The notes under the pieces were generated by a model. The model had not been told where the DNA came from and made no database searches. It worked only from the letters and a program-made list of their open reading frames with translations. The translations under genes were made by a program, and so were the position numbers. This document shows positions 10,130-19,047 of a DNA stretch of 33,500 nucleotides, one piece after another. This stretch comes from Zygnema cylindricum (taxonomy: Eukaryota > Streptophyta > Zygnematophyceae > Zygnematales > Zygnemataceae). The stretch is from positions 1-33,500 of the forward strand of contig JBBHKE010001874.1 in the NCBI GenBank assembly GCA_037447655.1, given 5' to 3'. The stretch's first letter is position 1. Every line of letters starts with the position of its first letter.

Positions 10130-10497
10130 TACGATACGAAAACAGATTATTCTCCGTTTATTGATCGACTATGCTGTTTTTAGTACGAAAAGTGCGCGCG
10201 TTGTCCGTTAATTATTGTGAAACGGACGTCCGCGGCAATCTATTTCCGTACAGTGTCATTGTCCTGACATTTCCCAGCACCATTTTGTCTTTTTGCTCTG
10301 CGACACATCTGTACTTTTTAGACTGTACAGGTTGTCTGTCAGTTCATTGTCCTTTACGAACCTTCAAAGAAATGTTGTACTTCGGCCGACTCGATTTTTC
10401 TCTTCAGATTTCTAACATTCAATTTGTCGCCACTCTCCTTAGGTTAATCGCTCGACTCTCTCCCCCTCTTATCTCCACCTCAACGTACCTCGCACTC

Positions 10498-10541
10498 CCT
10501 CTCTCTCCCTCTCTCCCTCTCTCCCTCTCTCTCCCTCCATT
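10498..10541 (+). repeat. CT-rich microsatellite leader of LOR gene 1
   Basis: A run of CTCTCCCT units lies immediately upstream of the start codon at 10552 and is probably 5' UTR. LOR gene 2 has a similar CT run in the same place (18928-19031). Such pyrimidine patches are common in plant core promoters and leaders. Confidence 0.7.
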
Positions 10542-10551
10542 TTCCTTAAGA

Positions 10552-10739
10552 ATGGCTTACCCTCCTCCCCCGAACTACTACCCTCCTCCCCCTCCAGGTC
10601 CCCTCGTCAGTTTATTCGGGCCGGGGTACATTCTTCCGTACGAAACGACTCTCATACTAAAAGAAAAATGCAATTTTTCGGGCGACGATATGGACATTAA
10701 GGACGTGACGGGCGTCTGCCACTTCAAACTGAAAGCCAA
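10552..10739 (+). CDS. LOR gene 1 exon 1
   Basis: 188 nt, ending in phase 2 before the donor AA|GTATTC. It encodes the proline-rich N-terminus and the first LOR strands (SLFGPGYILPYETTLILKEK, CNFSGDDMDIKDVTGVCHFK). It is much closer to exon 1 of gene 2 (37 of 44 aligned residues from SLFG onward) than the later exons are. The match continues 14 bases into the intron. Confidence 0.88.
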
Positions 10740-13618
10740 GTATTCATTCTAACCCCAGAGCGTTATATTTCGTCACTTTTTTCGATTTGAAGCCGGCGAA
10801 GTACTTGTTTTTAACTTCTGACTGTCAACTTTTTGTCGGTTTCTTCGTTTGAAATTTGAAAGCTGCTGCGAAGTACTTATTCCAAGTAGAAATGTACATT
10901 GAAACGAATAGCCCTTCGTTTCTTCTAGTATTGTACGGACGCGCGAGTACAGTACTTTCCTGCCAATCAAAAAGTTCGACCAATAGAATTTACTCCTGCT
11001 TTACCATTGGTACAAAAAATGTCCATTGTTAATGTACGGTTTTTTGTATGCAGTAATAGTTCGAATGACAGAACCTATTGGTCAAAAAAATCGTTTGAGA
11101 GGAACAATGCTCGCCGGTTTGTTGGCTTTTTTCAGTCAGCTGCATTGAATTGAAGTTTTACTGTATATGAATTGCTTCTATTTTTTACTTTATATTGGAT
11201 TCCATTCTATTTCAATGTACTCATTGCATTTAATTGCGTTCGATTGGATTGGATTGTGTTGGATCTGATTGGATTGGATTGGATTGGATTTCATGGCATT
11301 GATGTTGACATTCCATTGCATTGCATCACATTATTTGCATTGCAATGGATTTAAAAGCACTTCTTTGGATCGGATTAGATTGGATTGCATTACATTTAGC
11401 TGCATTGAATCGGATTGCATTAGAGTGGATTGGATTGGATTCTTTTGGATTCTTTTGGACTGCATTGCATTGGGTTGGACTATTTGAATCCATTGCATTC
11501 AATTTCGCTGAAATGGATAGGAAATACATTTCTTGAATTCTATAGATTGGAAAAAAATAAATAAAATTGCATTGAATTGGATCGCATCACATCGCGGCGC
11601 GCTCATCGGATTGCATTGCATTGTACTTTGCACATTGTAATCTATTGTTTTCATTTTATGAAAATGTATCTTATGATGTTGAAACTTTGTACAATGTAGT
11701 TTAATTTTCCTTTTGTATTAAATTCTATCATAATGTGTTGAATTGTAATGCATATTACATGTAATGATTCACTATATGCGCATTCCATTGGATTGTCATA
11801 AATTGTAAGGTACTGGAATGTATTGTAATTTACTGTAATACATAAAAAAAAATTGTAATTTATTGTGATACATAAAAAAGAATTGTAATTTGTTGGTTTG
11901 CTCTTTTTTTTTTCACTCTGTTTTATTCTAATGCGTAATGTTGTAATATATTGATAATGTATTGTATGATCCTAGTTTAAAAAAAGAAAGGCTTTATAAA
12001 TTTCTTTTTCTGTTTCTTTATCTTCATCTACTGATCAAATATCTTAATAAACGAAACTAAGTGATAATACCTTCTGTTTTCATCATGCTCTGTATCCCTA
12101 AAAAAATGTTGGAAACTAATGAATAAGCCTCATTGTAAGAAATCAGATTTGATAGAATGGCCAAATATGGAGTCTTATTTCATTTGATAACCTTAAACTA
12201 TTGTTCAATATCTTCATGTTATTTTCTTTTGTGACAGGGTTTTTAGTCTTCACGACAAAAGAGTGATTTATAGTAGTTCCGGACAACCCGTTTGTTCTAC
12301 AATGACAAAATTGTTTAGTCTCCATAACAAAACCTGGATCTGCCCGGGAGACCACCCGGAAGAAAAGACTGCTGTTGCGGAAATTCGAAAAGTTATTTTT
12401 ACTTTCAAACCGGAAGCTCACGTGAGTGAGATTTTGTGGGGGGGGAGAGGGAGAGAGGGCGGAAGAGGGAGAGAGAGGGAGGGAGAGGGGAGGGAGGGGA
12501 AAATGGAGGGATAAGAGAGAGCGCAAGAAATATGAGACTGATATTGAGGAAAACAAAGAAAGAGGGGAGAGAGAGGAGAGCGAGAGCAAGTGAAAGGAGA
12601 TGGAGAGGGAGGAAGAGGAAAAGCGGGAGTGGCAAGGAGGAGGAGGGATGGAAAAGGGAAGGATTGGAGAGAAAAAGGGAAGAGAGGAAGAGTTGAAGAG
12701 GGGTGGGGAGAGAAAACTAGGTCATCTTTATTCTGTGTTTTTTTAACTATTTGGTTTTATGTATTTATTAATTTTTTGAAAATTTGAGTGCATTTGCAGG
12801 TTATTTCAAGAATAATCATTCCTCCAACCCCGACCTCGTCATCAAAGGCACATTTTTCGAGCTTTCATTTCAGGTTTGATTTATTTCCTTTGTTTGATGT
12901 TTGGATTTATTTTTTTACTTTATTTCTTTTTCCCGCTTCCATTTTTTCTTTTGGTCTATTACCTTCAGAACTTCTTTTCTATTCAATTTTGTTTTTACCG
13001 TTTCAAGTTGACTATTTTAATATAAATGATAAGAGGCAATTTCTAGTTGTAAGATTGTCAAATGCATAAACTTCAATTATTTTGAAATTCCAAGGAAATC
13101 CTCAAATGGCATTCGCTTCATTTTTAAATGATTATTTTGTGTTGTTTTGCACGAAATAAAGCATTTTTTTTCTTATTATATTTTCTGATCAGTTTAATCT
13201 CCTGTATTTTTATGCGGTAATCGTACCTGTCCCTTTACTTCATTTATTGGTATTATTATGGCGACAAAGCCCTGTTATCTAGAAATGTGCTAGTTTTCCA
13301 TTTAAAATGTGCTTATTGACATTTTTGTTCATTATTATCATGCATGCATCTTTAACTAATTTAACATCTGCAATATTTTGTTTTTTTTTATATTTCCAAC
13401 TACTTCACACTTTTTCTTGATTTTGAAACAGATTTTCGATGGCTTCGGGCGAGTTTTGGCCGAAGTTTCTCGCAGTATTACTGCAAAAGCTATTTTCCTC
13501 GGGGAAAGAAACGTATTATTTACGAATTTTTCCCGGAGTGGATACAGCTCTTATGGTTGTTTTAGTAACAATTATTGAAGAAATGTTTGTAGAGGCGGCA
13601 CAAAAGGACGACGATTAG
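10552..13618 (+). CDS. LOR gene 1: LURP-one-related (LOR/DUF567, Tubby-like fold) protein, 4 exons
   Basis: Exons 10552-10739, 12238-12421, 12800-12873 and 13432-13618 total 633 nt, an open frame of 210 codons plus TAG. All introns are GT-AG. The start (AAGAATGGC) follows a CT-rich leader and opens a proline/tyrosine-rich N-terminus (YPPPPNYYPPPPPG). Family features are LFGPGY, TLILKEKCNFSGDDMDIKDV, a basic FKLKAKVFSLHDKR step, VSR, YYLRIFPG, and the C-terminal hydrophobic helix PGVDTALMVVLVTIIEEM. In this fold that helix is buried in a beta barrel. About 210 residues is normal for LOR proteins; LURP1 is linked to plant defence, but most members have no proven activity. Oddity: exon 3 lacks one base near its start and exon 4a has one extra G (13501-13504), so about 49 codons are out of family frame yet free of stops. 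It may be expressed, or be an early pseudogene. Confidence 0.78.
11200..11640 (+). repeat. GGATT/GCATT pentamer low-complexity tract in intron 1
   Basis: Degenerate repeats of TTGGA, TTGCA and GGATT fill this part of intron 1 (intron 10740-12237); looser ATTGTAAT-type repeats continue to about 11960. Short open frames here (runs of WIGLD-type residues) are artefacts of the repeat. Intron 1 of gene 2 holds a different low-complexity tract at the same relative place. Confidence 0.85.
12238..12421 (+). CDS. LOR gene 1 exon 2
   Basis: 184 nt between acceptor GTGACAG and donor CAC|GTGAGT. The first base completes the split Lys codon, giving KAK-VFSLHDKRVIYSSSG, then QPVCSTM and ICPGDHPEEK. It has exactly the length of gene 2 exon 2 (184 nt), but only about 25 of 61 residues are shared. 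The LOR domain's second strand set is encoded here. Confidence 0.88.
12438..12700 (+). repeat. Purine-only (GA/GGGAGA) tract in intron 2 of LOR gene 1
   Basis: An almost purely purine stretch begins 17 bases after the exon 2 donor. It is complementary in character to the CT-rich leader and to the CCCTCT tract at 13716-13886. Gene 2 has a shorter GA tract at the same site (21400-21500). Confidence 0.88.
12800..12873 (+). CDS. LOR gene 1 exon 3 (one base short)
   Basis: 74 nt between CATTTGCAG and CAG|GTTTGA; the matching exon of gene 2 has 75 nt. From the third codon onward the family frame would read a PDLVIKGTFFEL-type segment like gene 2's PDVVIQGSIFD. Because a base is missing at GTTATTTC (12800-12807), the spliced frame instead reads a Ser/Pro/Ile-rich string, without stops. 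Confidence 0.8.
13432..13618 (+). CDS. LOR gene 1 exon 4a (last exon, one base long)
   Basis: 187 nt from acceptor GAAACAG to TAG 13616-13618. The family frame is visible first as GFGRVLAEVSRS, then after the GGGG run (13501-13504, expected GGG) as ETYYLRIFPGVDTALMVVLV. The spliced transcript enters this exon in the other frame and returns to the family frame at the extra G. It therefore ends with the correct C-terminal helix and tail EEMFVEAAQKDDD. Confidence 0.8.
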
Positions 13619-13715
13619 GTCTTTGATAGGATTCGAGAAAAAAATTCTTTTGAATTATTCGTTCAGATTTCTTCTTAATATAATTACCTATTATGGGTTT
13701 TCTTATTTTTTCTTA

Positions 13716-13886
13716 TCTCCTCCTCTCGCCCTTCTCTCACTACCCTCCCCTCTTCTACTTCTAAAATTCCCCTCTCTCCATCCCTCCCACCCCCTCTTCA
13801 CCCCCTCTTCTCCCCCCTCCCCCTCTCCCTCTCCCTCTCCCTCTCCCTCTCCTCTCCCTCTCCCTCTCCCTCTCCCTCTCCCTCTA
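13716..13886 (+). repeat. Pyrimidine (CCCTCT) tract between the duplicated last exons
   Basis: Long CCCTCTCC and CTTCTC runs separate exon 4a from exon 4b and directly precede the 4b acceptor. They could act as a strong polypyrimidine tract, and are complementary in character to the purine tract of intron 2. The arginine/glycine/glutamate-rich frame on the opposite strand is a by-product of the repeat. Confidence 0.88.
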
Positions 13887-13902
13887 TTTTCTCCCAATGT
13901 AG

Positions 13903-14099
13903 ATGCTTCGGGCGACTTTTGGCTGATGTTTCTCGCAATTTTACCGCACAATCGTTATTATTTGGAAAAGAAACTTATTTTGTTCGAATTTTTTCCTGGA
14001 GTGGATACAGCTCTTGTGGTTGTTTTAGTAACAATTATTGAAGAAATGTTTGTTGAGGCCGCACAAAAGGCTAACCAGAACAACCACCACCACCACTAA
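13903..14099 (+). pseudogene. LOR gene 1 exon 4b: duplicated last exon
   Basis: A second copy of the terminal exon lies about 285 bp downstream of 4a, behind acceptor CCAATGTAG. Homology starts at GATGCTTCGGGCGA and is nearly perfect in the last 90 bases. Relative to 4a it lacks one G at its start and has one extra T in the run near 13998-14003. Joined to exon 3 as it stands, it enters the family frame (CFGRLLADVSRNFTAQSLLF), then is thrown out by the extra T and stops at TGA 14039-14041. In the other frame the copy ends EEMFVEAAQKANQNN plus four His at TAA 14097-14099. It could be an alternative last exon or a decaying duplicate. Confidence 0.75.
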
Positions 14100-14707
14100 G
14101 TTTTTTATGAGATGATTTTCATTTCAAAGACGATTTTTTTTGTTTTTTCTTTAAGATTTCCTTTTTATAAATAGTTGATATAGGTTTTCTTATTTATTTT
14201 GGATTTGGCAGTGGATTATGGTTAACTTGGTGTGGAAGTCGTCAAAAAAATGCTTGTGGGGATTCAAATTATAGGTCATGTTTTTCTTTTTTTTTTTGTA
14301 ATTTGCTTAAAATTTAGTTTGTTTTTTTGTTTGGATTGTTTTAGCATTTTCCTTTGATAGTGCTGTTGGGTTATCGAACAATTACAGGAATTACTTTCAT
14401 ATTCTTGAAAACTTGGAAAGGTGGGATATTAGAACTGGATTTCAGTTCACCGAGACAAAAAAAACAGGGAAGAAATATGGATGTACAATGTCTTGTTGTA
14501 AAAGGACAAAATCACAATAACAAATTGTAAAATATCATGAAGTATGATGGGACGAGAGAAATTGTACTGCTTGATGTTGGTGACAACGATATGAAAATGC
14601 TGATTTTTATCAAACTTGTGTGGTTTTTGTGTACTAATACAAATCTGGACCGTCGGATGAATAATAAAGGACAATGTGATTAAACGTTACTTGATGTATG
14701 TAATAAG
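14100..14707. other. Downstream DNA of LOR gene 1, nothing recognised
   Basis: T-rich DNA directly downstream of the LOR gene, probably including its 3' UTR and polyadenylation region. ATGAATAATAAAGGAC near 14657 contains AATAAA, but it is too far away to assign. No gene or repeat recognised. Confidence 0.45.
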
Positions 14708-15070
14708 TAGTGTTGTGTATCAAGAGCCTCTTGCCGATGTTCAATATGTGCCTTTTTTTGACTTACTCATAATCTATATATCGTTCCGGTATATTGAGAA
14801 TTGCGATTTATCCCGATAGGTTATCAGTTCGATATCTATTGTGATACCTCTGTAAGCTGGTCTTTTGAAAAAAATTCAAAACTGGGGGGGGGGAGGAGGG
14901 ATTTCCCACCCTGCTTTCTGAACGGTCAGTTTGTGTACTTCAGCTGTACGGGCACCCATCTCCCACCAAGTATATTGCTATAATTTCTGTTGGTCCCGGA
15001 GCGATATATTGGGCCCTTTGACAGTTCGATATTTGATATATCGAATATCTAATTTATCGCGATAAGGAAT
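14708..15070. mobile_element. Truncated hAT-like copy of the TAGTGTTG family
   Basis: The left end TAGTGTTGTGTATC matches the TIR of the element at 8096. The following 350 bases contain the same kind of ATATATCG, GATATATCGAATATC and TATCGCGATA palindromes. No matching right terminus or target duplication was found, so the copy is truncated or interrupted. A G-run lies at 14883-14892. Confidence 0.5.
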
Positions 15071-15380
15071 TTGTTGATGCTAATATTATGTTAACAAAAA
15101 ATCTGCATCCTCGTGAGTGTAAGACTTTGTTAAGAAGGCACGATATTAAACCATCTTAGTACATGGTTGCCGAAAAAGAGGGTGGAAATGAAACCAAAAA
15201 ATGGAACGAGGGTGGAAGGAAACTGGAAAGAAGAAACATCGTTAAAGAAACAAACACATCAAGGACGTGTTGGAGAACTATCTACTTTGGAATCTAAACG
15301 TGTGTATCGCGCTACAAGCTGGCTCGCCAACGCGCCGCTAATCGCCGTATAAATTCGGTATTAGGCGCTTGCGTATACAT

Positions 15381-15450
15381 CGCCGGGTAGCTCAGTTGGT
15401 AAAGCTAGTGTATGGCTCACCAGGTCCCGGGTTTGATCCCCAACATGGCG
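15381..15450 (+). pseudogene. tRNA-like relic or SINE head
   Basis: The 70 bases contain a near-perfect A-box (TAGCTCAGTTGGTAAAGC) and a B-box (GGGTTTGATCCC). The acceptor arms CGCC and GGCG pair. The anticodon stem would be TAGTG/CACCA with one mismatch and a loop TATGGCT, which lacks the invariant T at position 33. The T stem pairs at only three positions. This is not a normal tRNA. A tRNA pseudogene or the promoter head of a tRNA-derived SINE fits better. No poly(A) tail or target duplication was seen. Confidence 0.5.
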
Positions 15451-16246
15451 ATTTCCCAAATTAACACTTTGGCGCCCATGCAATAGTTAAATATCATTGA
15501 TTTCCTACAGGACAAGCTAACAAAAGGCATTGAAGGGAGCAACAAGCACAGAAACGACCACAAAATAGCGCACCCTAGAAAAAATATCTAGTCAAACTTC
15601 ATTATACCTATATTTGTATTGAAAGCAATCCCCCCAGAACCTTTAGGCTTGACGGAGCATGCTGAGGAAGTTTGGAAACAAATCGACTATCCATTATAAA
15701 GAAATCAAATTGAAGGAGGATATAATCTTGCACTCACTGTAAAGTCATACATGAACGCTGATGACGATAAAAGAAGAAAAGAAGTAAGGACAGAAGTGCG
15801 ACAGTTCGCAGGGTCCCTCCTCACGAAAGATCACTGTCCACAAGTATGGAGAAACTTTTCCAAAACATCTCCCAAACAACCAAATATCTTGACTGCCATT
15901 AAAGTAAAGTCATCCATTGCATTGTGGTTGTGAATAATCACACTCATTCTTCCTAACCGCGTTACACTTGCCCCTCCAACATGTCGACTGTAACAACTCA
16001 AACTGAGGCATGGTTCGCCAAAACAATGTAGAAATTCGAAGGTTGCTTTTACATTGTGTCAAAGATTAAACCTGTGCTACTCTTGTGAACTATTGAGGCA
16101 AAAAGAACAAAAAGATAAACTAATCCGTTGAGCTAAGCTCACAGCGAACAAACCTCTAATTCTCTAATCTAATAGTGATAGGCTGTATAGTCTATGAGAT
16201 GGAGAAATCACATTGATCGGTAGTAAAAAAGAGTATCGGCACATGT
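15451..16246. other. Intergenic DNA, nothing recognised
   Basis: No gene, RNA or repeat that I can support. The lysine-rich short frame at 15751-15933 has no recognisable family features. The right margin (about 16230-16254, joined to 16990-17015) contains GTATCGGCACATGTACATCGGG and related ATCG words, probably from an older transposon that received the 16255 insertion. Confidence 0.45.
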
Positions 16247-16254
16247 ACATCGGG

Positions 16255-16981
16255 CAGAGGTCGCAAAAGTCAAAAAAAATCATACCCGAAACCGACCGTT
16301 TTTTTTTTTTCAAAATCTGAGTAACCGACGCCCGACCGAGTTTTGTCACGCTCCAAAATTGTTAACCGTTAACCGACCTCGTTTACGAAAAAAAAAATCA
16401 ACCGACCGTGCCCGCCCGTAACCTGAAAAGTACAAAATTAATCAATGTACGACGGAATAAGCCAATAATTACGATTTGTCGCGTTCCCTAAGATTTACGA
16501 AATGAATAGTGTTACTACCGTGTCAGATTTGTGACGCTTTGTCACGTTCCCTAAGATTTGCGAAATGAATACTGTACTACTGTGTCAGATTTGCAACGCT
16601 TTGTCGCGTTGCCTAAGATTTAAGAAATGAATACTGTACGACCGTGTCAGATTTGAGACGTTTTGTCGCGCTCTCTAAGATTTTCGAAATAAATAGCTTA
16701 CTTCAGTACCGTGTCAGATTTGCGACGCTAATCATGATGCCACGTACTTCCACGATACCAAAAGTACAAAGAACAATAATGTTGGAAAAAAAAGTACAAA
16801 ATTTTCATTTTTTTGGTTTTTTGTTTGACCGACCGTAGCTAACCGTTTTTTTTTTTCCTGGTGAGTCAACCGACCGTAACCGCCCGACCCCCAAAATTTG
16901 GCAACCGAATCCGTTCCGGATCCGGCGCGGGCGGTCGGTTAACGGTCGGTCACGGTTTCGGTTGACCGTTTGCGACCTCTG
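16255..16981. mobile_element. hAT-like non-autonomous DNA transposon 2 (727 bp)
   Basis: Perfect 8-bp target duplications ACATCGGG lie at 16247-16254 and 16982-16989. The terminal inverted repeats begin CAGAGGTCGCAAA, 13 of 13 identical, with further partial pairing inside. CAGRG termini with 8-bp duplications are typical of hAT elements. Sub-terminal AACCGACCG-type motifs recur in both orientations at both ends (16295-16425 and 16825-16970), as expected for transposase binding sites. There is no transposase; the centre holds a 62-bp tandem array. Different termini show it is a different family from the element at 8096. Confidence 0.92.
16475..16729 (+). repeat. Four-copy 62-bp tandem array inside hAT-like element 2
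   Basis: Four diverged units of about 62-67 bp each contain TTTGTCGCGTTCCCTAAGAT, a GAAATGAATA segment and GTGTCAGATTTG. The units touch without spacers, so this is a minisatellite and not a CRISPR array. Confidence 0.9.
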
Positions 16982-17098
16982 ACATCGGGCCGATGGGATA
17001 CGATACCGAAAATTGTTTGTAGCGGTGTTAAATGTTGTTATCGGTCTTTAAGGCCTCTACTCCATTAGGCGGTCCAATTAAACATGCGGAGACCACTA

Positions 17099-17313
17099 CA
17101 CCGCCAATCGTTATTAGCGTGTAAGTTTTTTTAGCGTCTACGAATAATTAGCGTGGCTTACGCTAATTGGGAATTTGAAAAATTTCGAAGAAATCGTCTA
17201 TTCTAATTAGGAATTAGGGTGTTTTTCAAATAGTGTGGATAATTCTATTGAGAATAAAAATAAAAAAAGCGGGACGGAATTAGCGTACACAACGGTAATA
17301 ACGATTGGCGGTG
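17099..17313. mobile_element. MITE 1 with TA target duplication (215 bp)
   Basis: Terminal inverted repeats CACCGCCAATCGTTATTA at both ends are flanked by TA (17097-17098 and 17314-17315). TA duplication and short size fit a Tc1/mariner (Stowaway-like) MITE, although the terminus is not the classical CTCCCTCC. It sits in repeat F copy 2; the matching site in copy 1 is empty. No coding capacity. Confidence 0.85.
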
Positions 17314-17479
17314 TACTTGTAGTGTTTACTGGCACGGGGTTTGCGTTCAATTATGTCGTGCCAGTAAACATCGTTTCTCAATCATGATTGGCGCCACGTA
17401 GGTTAGTTTCAGACTCATAAAAACGAAAAATATTCTTCAAACTGAATATCTATACATAATATTTGTACGAGCGGAGGTA

Positions 17480-17967
17480 CACCGCGAATCGCTATTAGCG
17501 TACATGACGCTAATTGGGGTACCCCTTTTTTTGGGGCAAATTCTCAAATAGAATAAAGTACGCTAAATGTTTTTGAACGTTATTTGAGGTACCCCGCTCA
17601 ATGCGGTTCATAACTGTAATTTAGTGCCCTTTTAAATAGTGTGGTGTACGGACTGACAGATCTGTACTATTTCGTACATTTTAAGTTTAAAGGTACAGAA
17701 AATATAATAATATATAATTGCGTAAATATTTTCCGGCAAACGCAGATGTCAAAAAAACGCGACGGCGTACGAATTGAACAGTTTCGTACAAATACATGTT
17801 TTAGTGTGGACATATTATGTGCTGAAAATTTTTACAAAGCAGTTTACAAATTAGAGTACATGATAAATTAGTATCATGGTGTACCCGAAAAAACACAATT
17901 TACCGTAAAGTACGCTAATTGTTTCATTACGCTATCTATTTCATTACGCTAATAGCGATTCACGGTG
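17480..17967. mobile_element. MITE 2 of the same family (488 bp)
   Basis: Ends CACCGCGAATCGCTATTAGC and (complement) CACCGTGAATCGCTATTAGC, 19 of 20 identical, are flanked by TA (17478-17479 and 17968-17969). The termini resemble MITE 1 (CACCGCCAATCGTTATTA), so both use the same or a related transposase. Sub-terminal GTACGCTAAT motifs repeat inside. The 76-codon open frame at 17641-17871 shows no transposase motif. Confidence 0.85.
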
Positions 17968-18440
17968 TAGTGAATGATTTTTTACAAAAATTTAGCGACC
18001 AAATTTTTATTTTGAAATTTTAAATCAAACTTTCGAAACGGGATGGCAAAATGCTGCCGCAAACTTTGAAGGTCATCGGATGTCAGAACGAGCGTGCGAG
18101 GATACTTCGGTCGACCTGCATACACCGTGTCGTTAGAAGGCACATGGCGTGTTCGACGTGTTCGTTTTTCATCGCCTGTTACTGGTGGATTTGTTTTATA
18201 CTTTTCACGTGTACCAATGGCACGCGACCCGTGAAAAGAAACTCTCTTCTCTTCACACCGTACGATGTGCGCGATTGCTTCGCGAATCGAAACAAATGAA
18301 AAATCCAACGGTCGATAAATGCGCCTATAATATTGGAGCCATCCAGTTAACATGTTTCGTCTGACAAAATAATTATAGTACGAACATGTACAAAATCGTA
18401 CGGCGTCCAGTAAACAACCCCACTTTTCCTGTTCACCCTA

Positions 18441-18919
18441 AGTATAAATTAATGTTATCCGGGCACACTTGTCGGGTAATTTTTCGACGGTTGCGATGGA
18501 GCGTTAAGATTCCTGGCTTTCCGACTGACCGTGTAACTGTAAACAGTTTGCGTCGGGTGCCCGCAGAAAAGTTGATTTAATGACGAAATGAACGCTAACG
18601 ACAACTGCGTACACGGTTTCCCGTACGGCTGTCTACTGTATTTGCTGTAGTATAGTACTTCCTTAAAGCTTACGCGGCTTTCTTTGGCTGACGTGGCATA
18701 CACGAAGCGAATAGTAGACATGTGGATCCACTTCCTTTTACTTTGATCCACGTGGTCATCAATGATCGAAACGCCAAATTCTTTCCTATATTTTCTAATA
18801 ATTTCTAATTTCCATTTCGACCTTTCGTTTTTCCACAGCTTTGTCGTTTCGATTATTTTGGTTTTCTTGCAGGACTCCGATTTTTCTTCGTAGGTTCTCA
18901 ATCTTTCATTTTTTTTCCA
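18441..18919. other. Upstream region of LOR gene 2
   Basis: No gene recognised. A stretch at about 18458-18530 (GCACACTTGTCGGGTAAT, then GACGGTTGCGATGGAG and AAGATTCCTGGC) resembles 19759-19825 in intron 1 of gene 2 (GCGCACTTGTCGAATTGT, GACGGTCGCGATTGGAAG, AAGATCCTCGCC). A short diverged direct duplication therefore brackets exon 1. Confidence 0.4.
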
Positions 18920-18927
18920 CTATATAC
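18920..18927 (+). promoter_or_regulatory. Probable TATA box of LOR gene 2
   Basis: CTATATAC lies about 120 bases before the start codon at 19048 and is directly followed by a CT-rich pyrimidine patch. This TATA plus pyrimidine-patch order is common in plant promoters. Transcription would start near 18950, inside the CT run. Confidence 0.45.
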
Positions 18928-19031
18928 TCTCCTCTCTCTCTCACTCTCTCTCGCTCTATATCTCTCTCCTCTCTCACTCTCTCTCTCTCTCTCTCTTTCT
19001 TGGTCTCTCTCTCTCTCTCTCTCTCTCTCTC
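18928..19031 (+). repeat. CT microsatellite leader of LOR gene 2
   Basis: CTCTCT repeats with minor interruptions run almost to the start codon, as in gene 1. This is probably the 5' UTR. Confidence 0.8.
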
Positions 19032-19047
19032 CTTTTCCTCTTCAACC

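Larger units (their letters stand above)
17050..18440. mobile_element. Non-autonomous repeat family F, copy 2 (with two nested MITEs)
   Basis: Collinear with 9001-9895, from CTCCATTAGGCGGTCC (17060) to GTTCACCCTAAGT (about 18433). It is interrupted by TA-flanked insertions at 17099-17313 and 17480-17967. Removing the first joins CATGCGGAGACCACTA to CTTGTAGTGTTTACTGG, which aligns with the uninterrupted copy at 9034-9064 and serves as an empty-site control. The tail has TTGCTTCGCGAATC, CCAACGGTCGATAAATGCGCC and CATGTTTCGTCTGACAAAA as in copy 1. Confidence 0.7.

Noticed and set aside
10171-10551. Upstream in-frame extension of LOR gene 1 to an ATG at 10171
   Set aside because: The frame is open but encodes no LOR feature and passes through the CT microsatellite; the paralogue starts at the ATG right after its CT leader, in a good start context.
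11172-11536. Overlapping open frames rich in Trp-Ile-Gly-Leu-Asp repeats
   Set aside because: They are translations of GGATT/GCATT repeats within an intron and occur on both strands; there is no family similarity.
12143-12696. Ser/Leu/Pro-rich and Arg/Gly/Glu-rich frames on both strands
   Set aside because: They translate the purine tract of intron 2; composition alone keeps them open.
13703-13951. Minus-strand frame of alternating Arg-Gly and Glu-Gly
   Set aside because: It is the complement of the CCCTCT tract between exons 4a and 4b, not a gene.
14091-14096. Histidine run at the C-terminus of exon 4b read as a His-tag-like cloning artefact
   Set aside because: The CAC repeat follows an AAC/CAG-rich stretch in an exon with introns and repeats around it; a local triplet expansion is the simpler reading.
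16475-16729. Possible CRISPR-like array
   Set aside because: Units of about 62 bp are directly adjacent without spacers, lie inside a hAT-like element, and the genome is eukaryotic.
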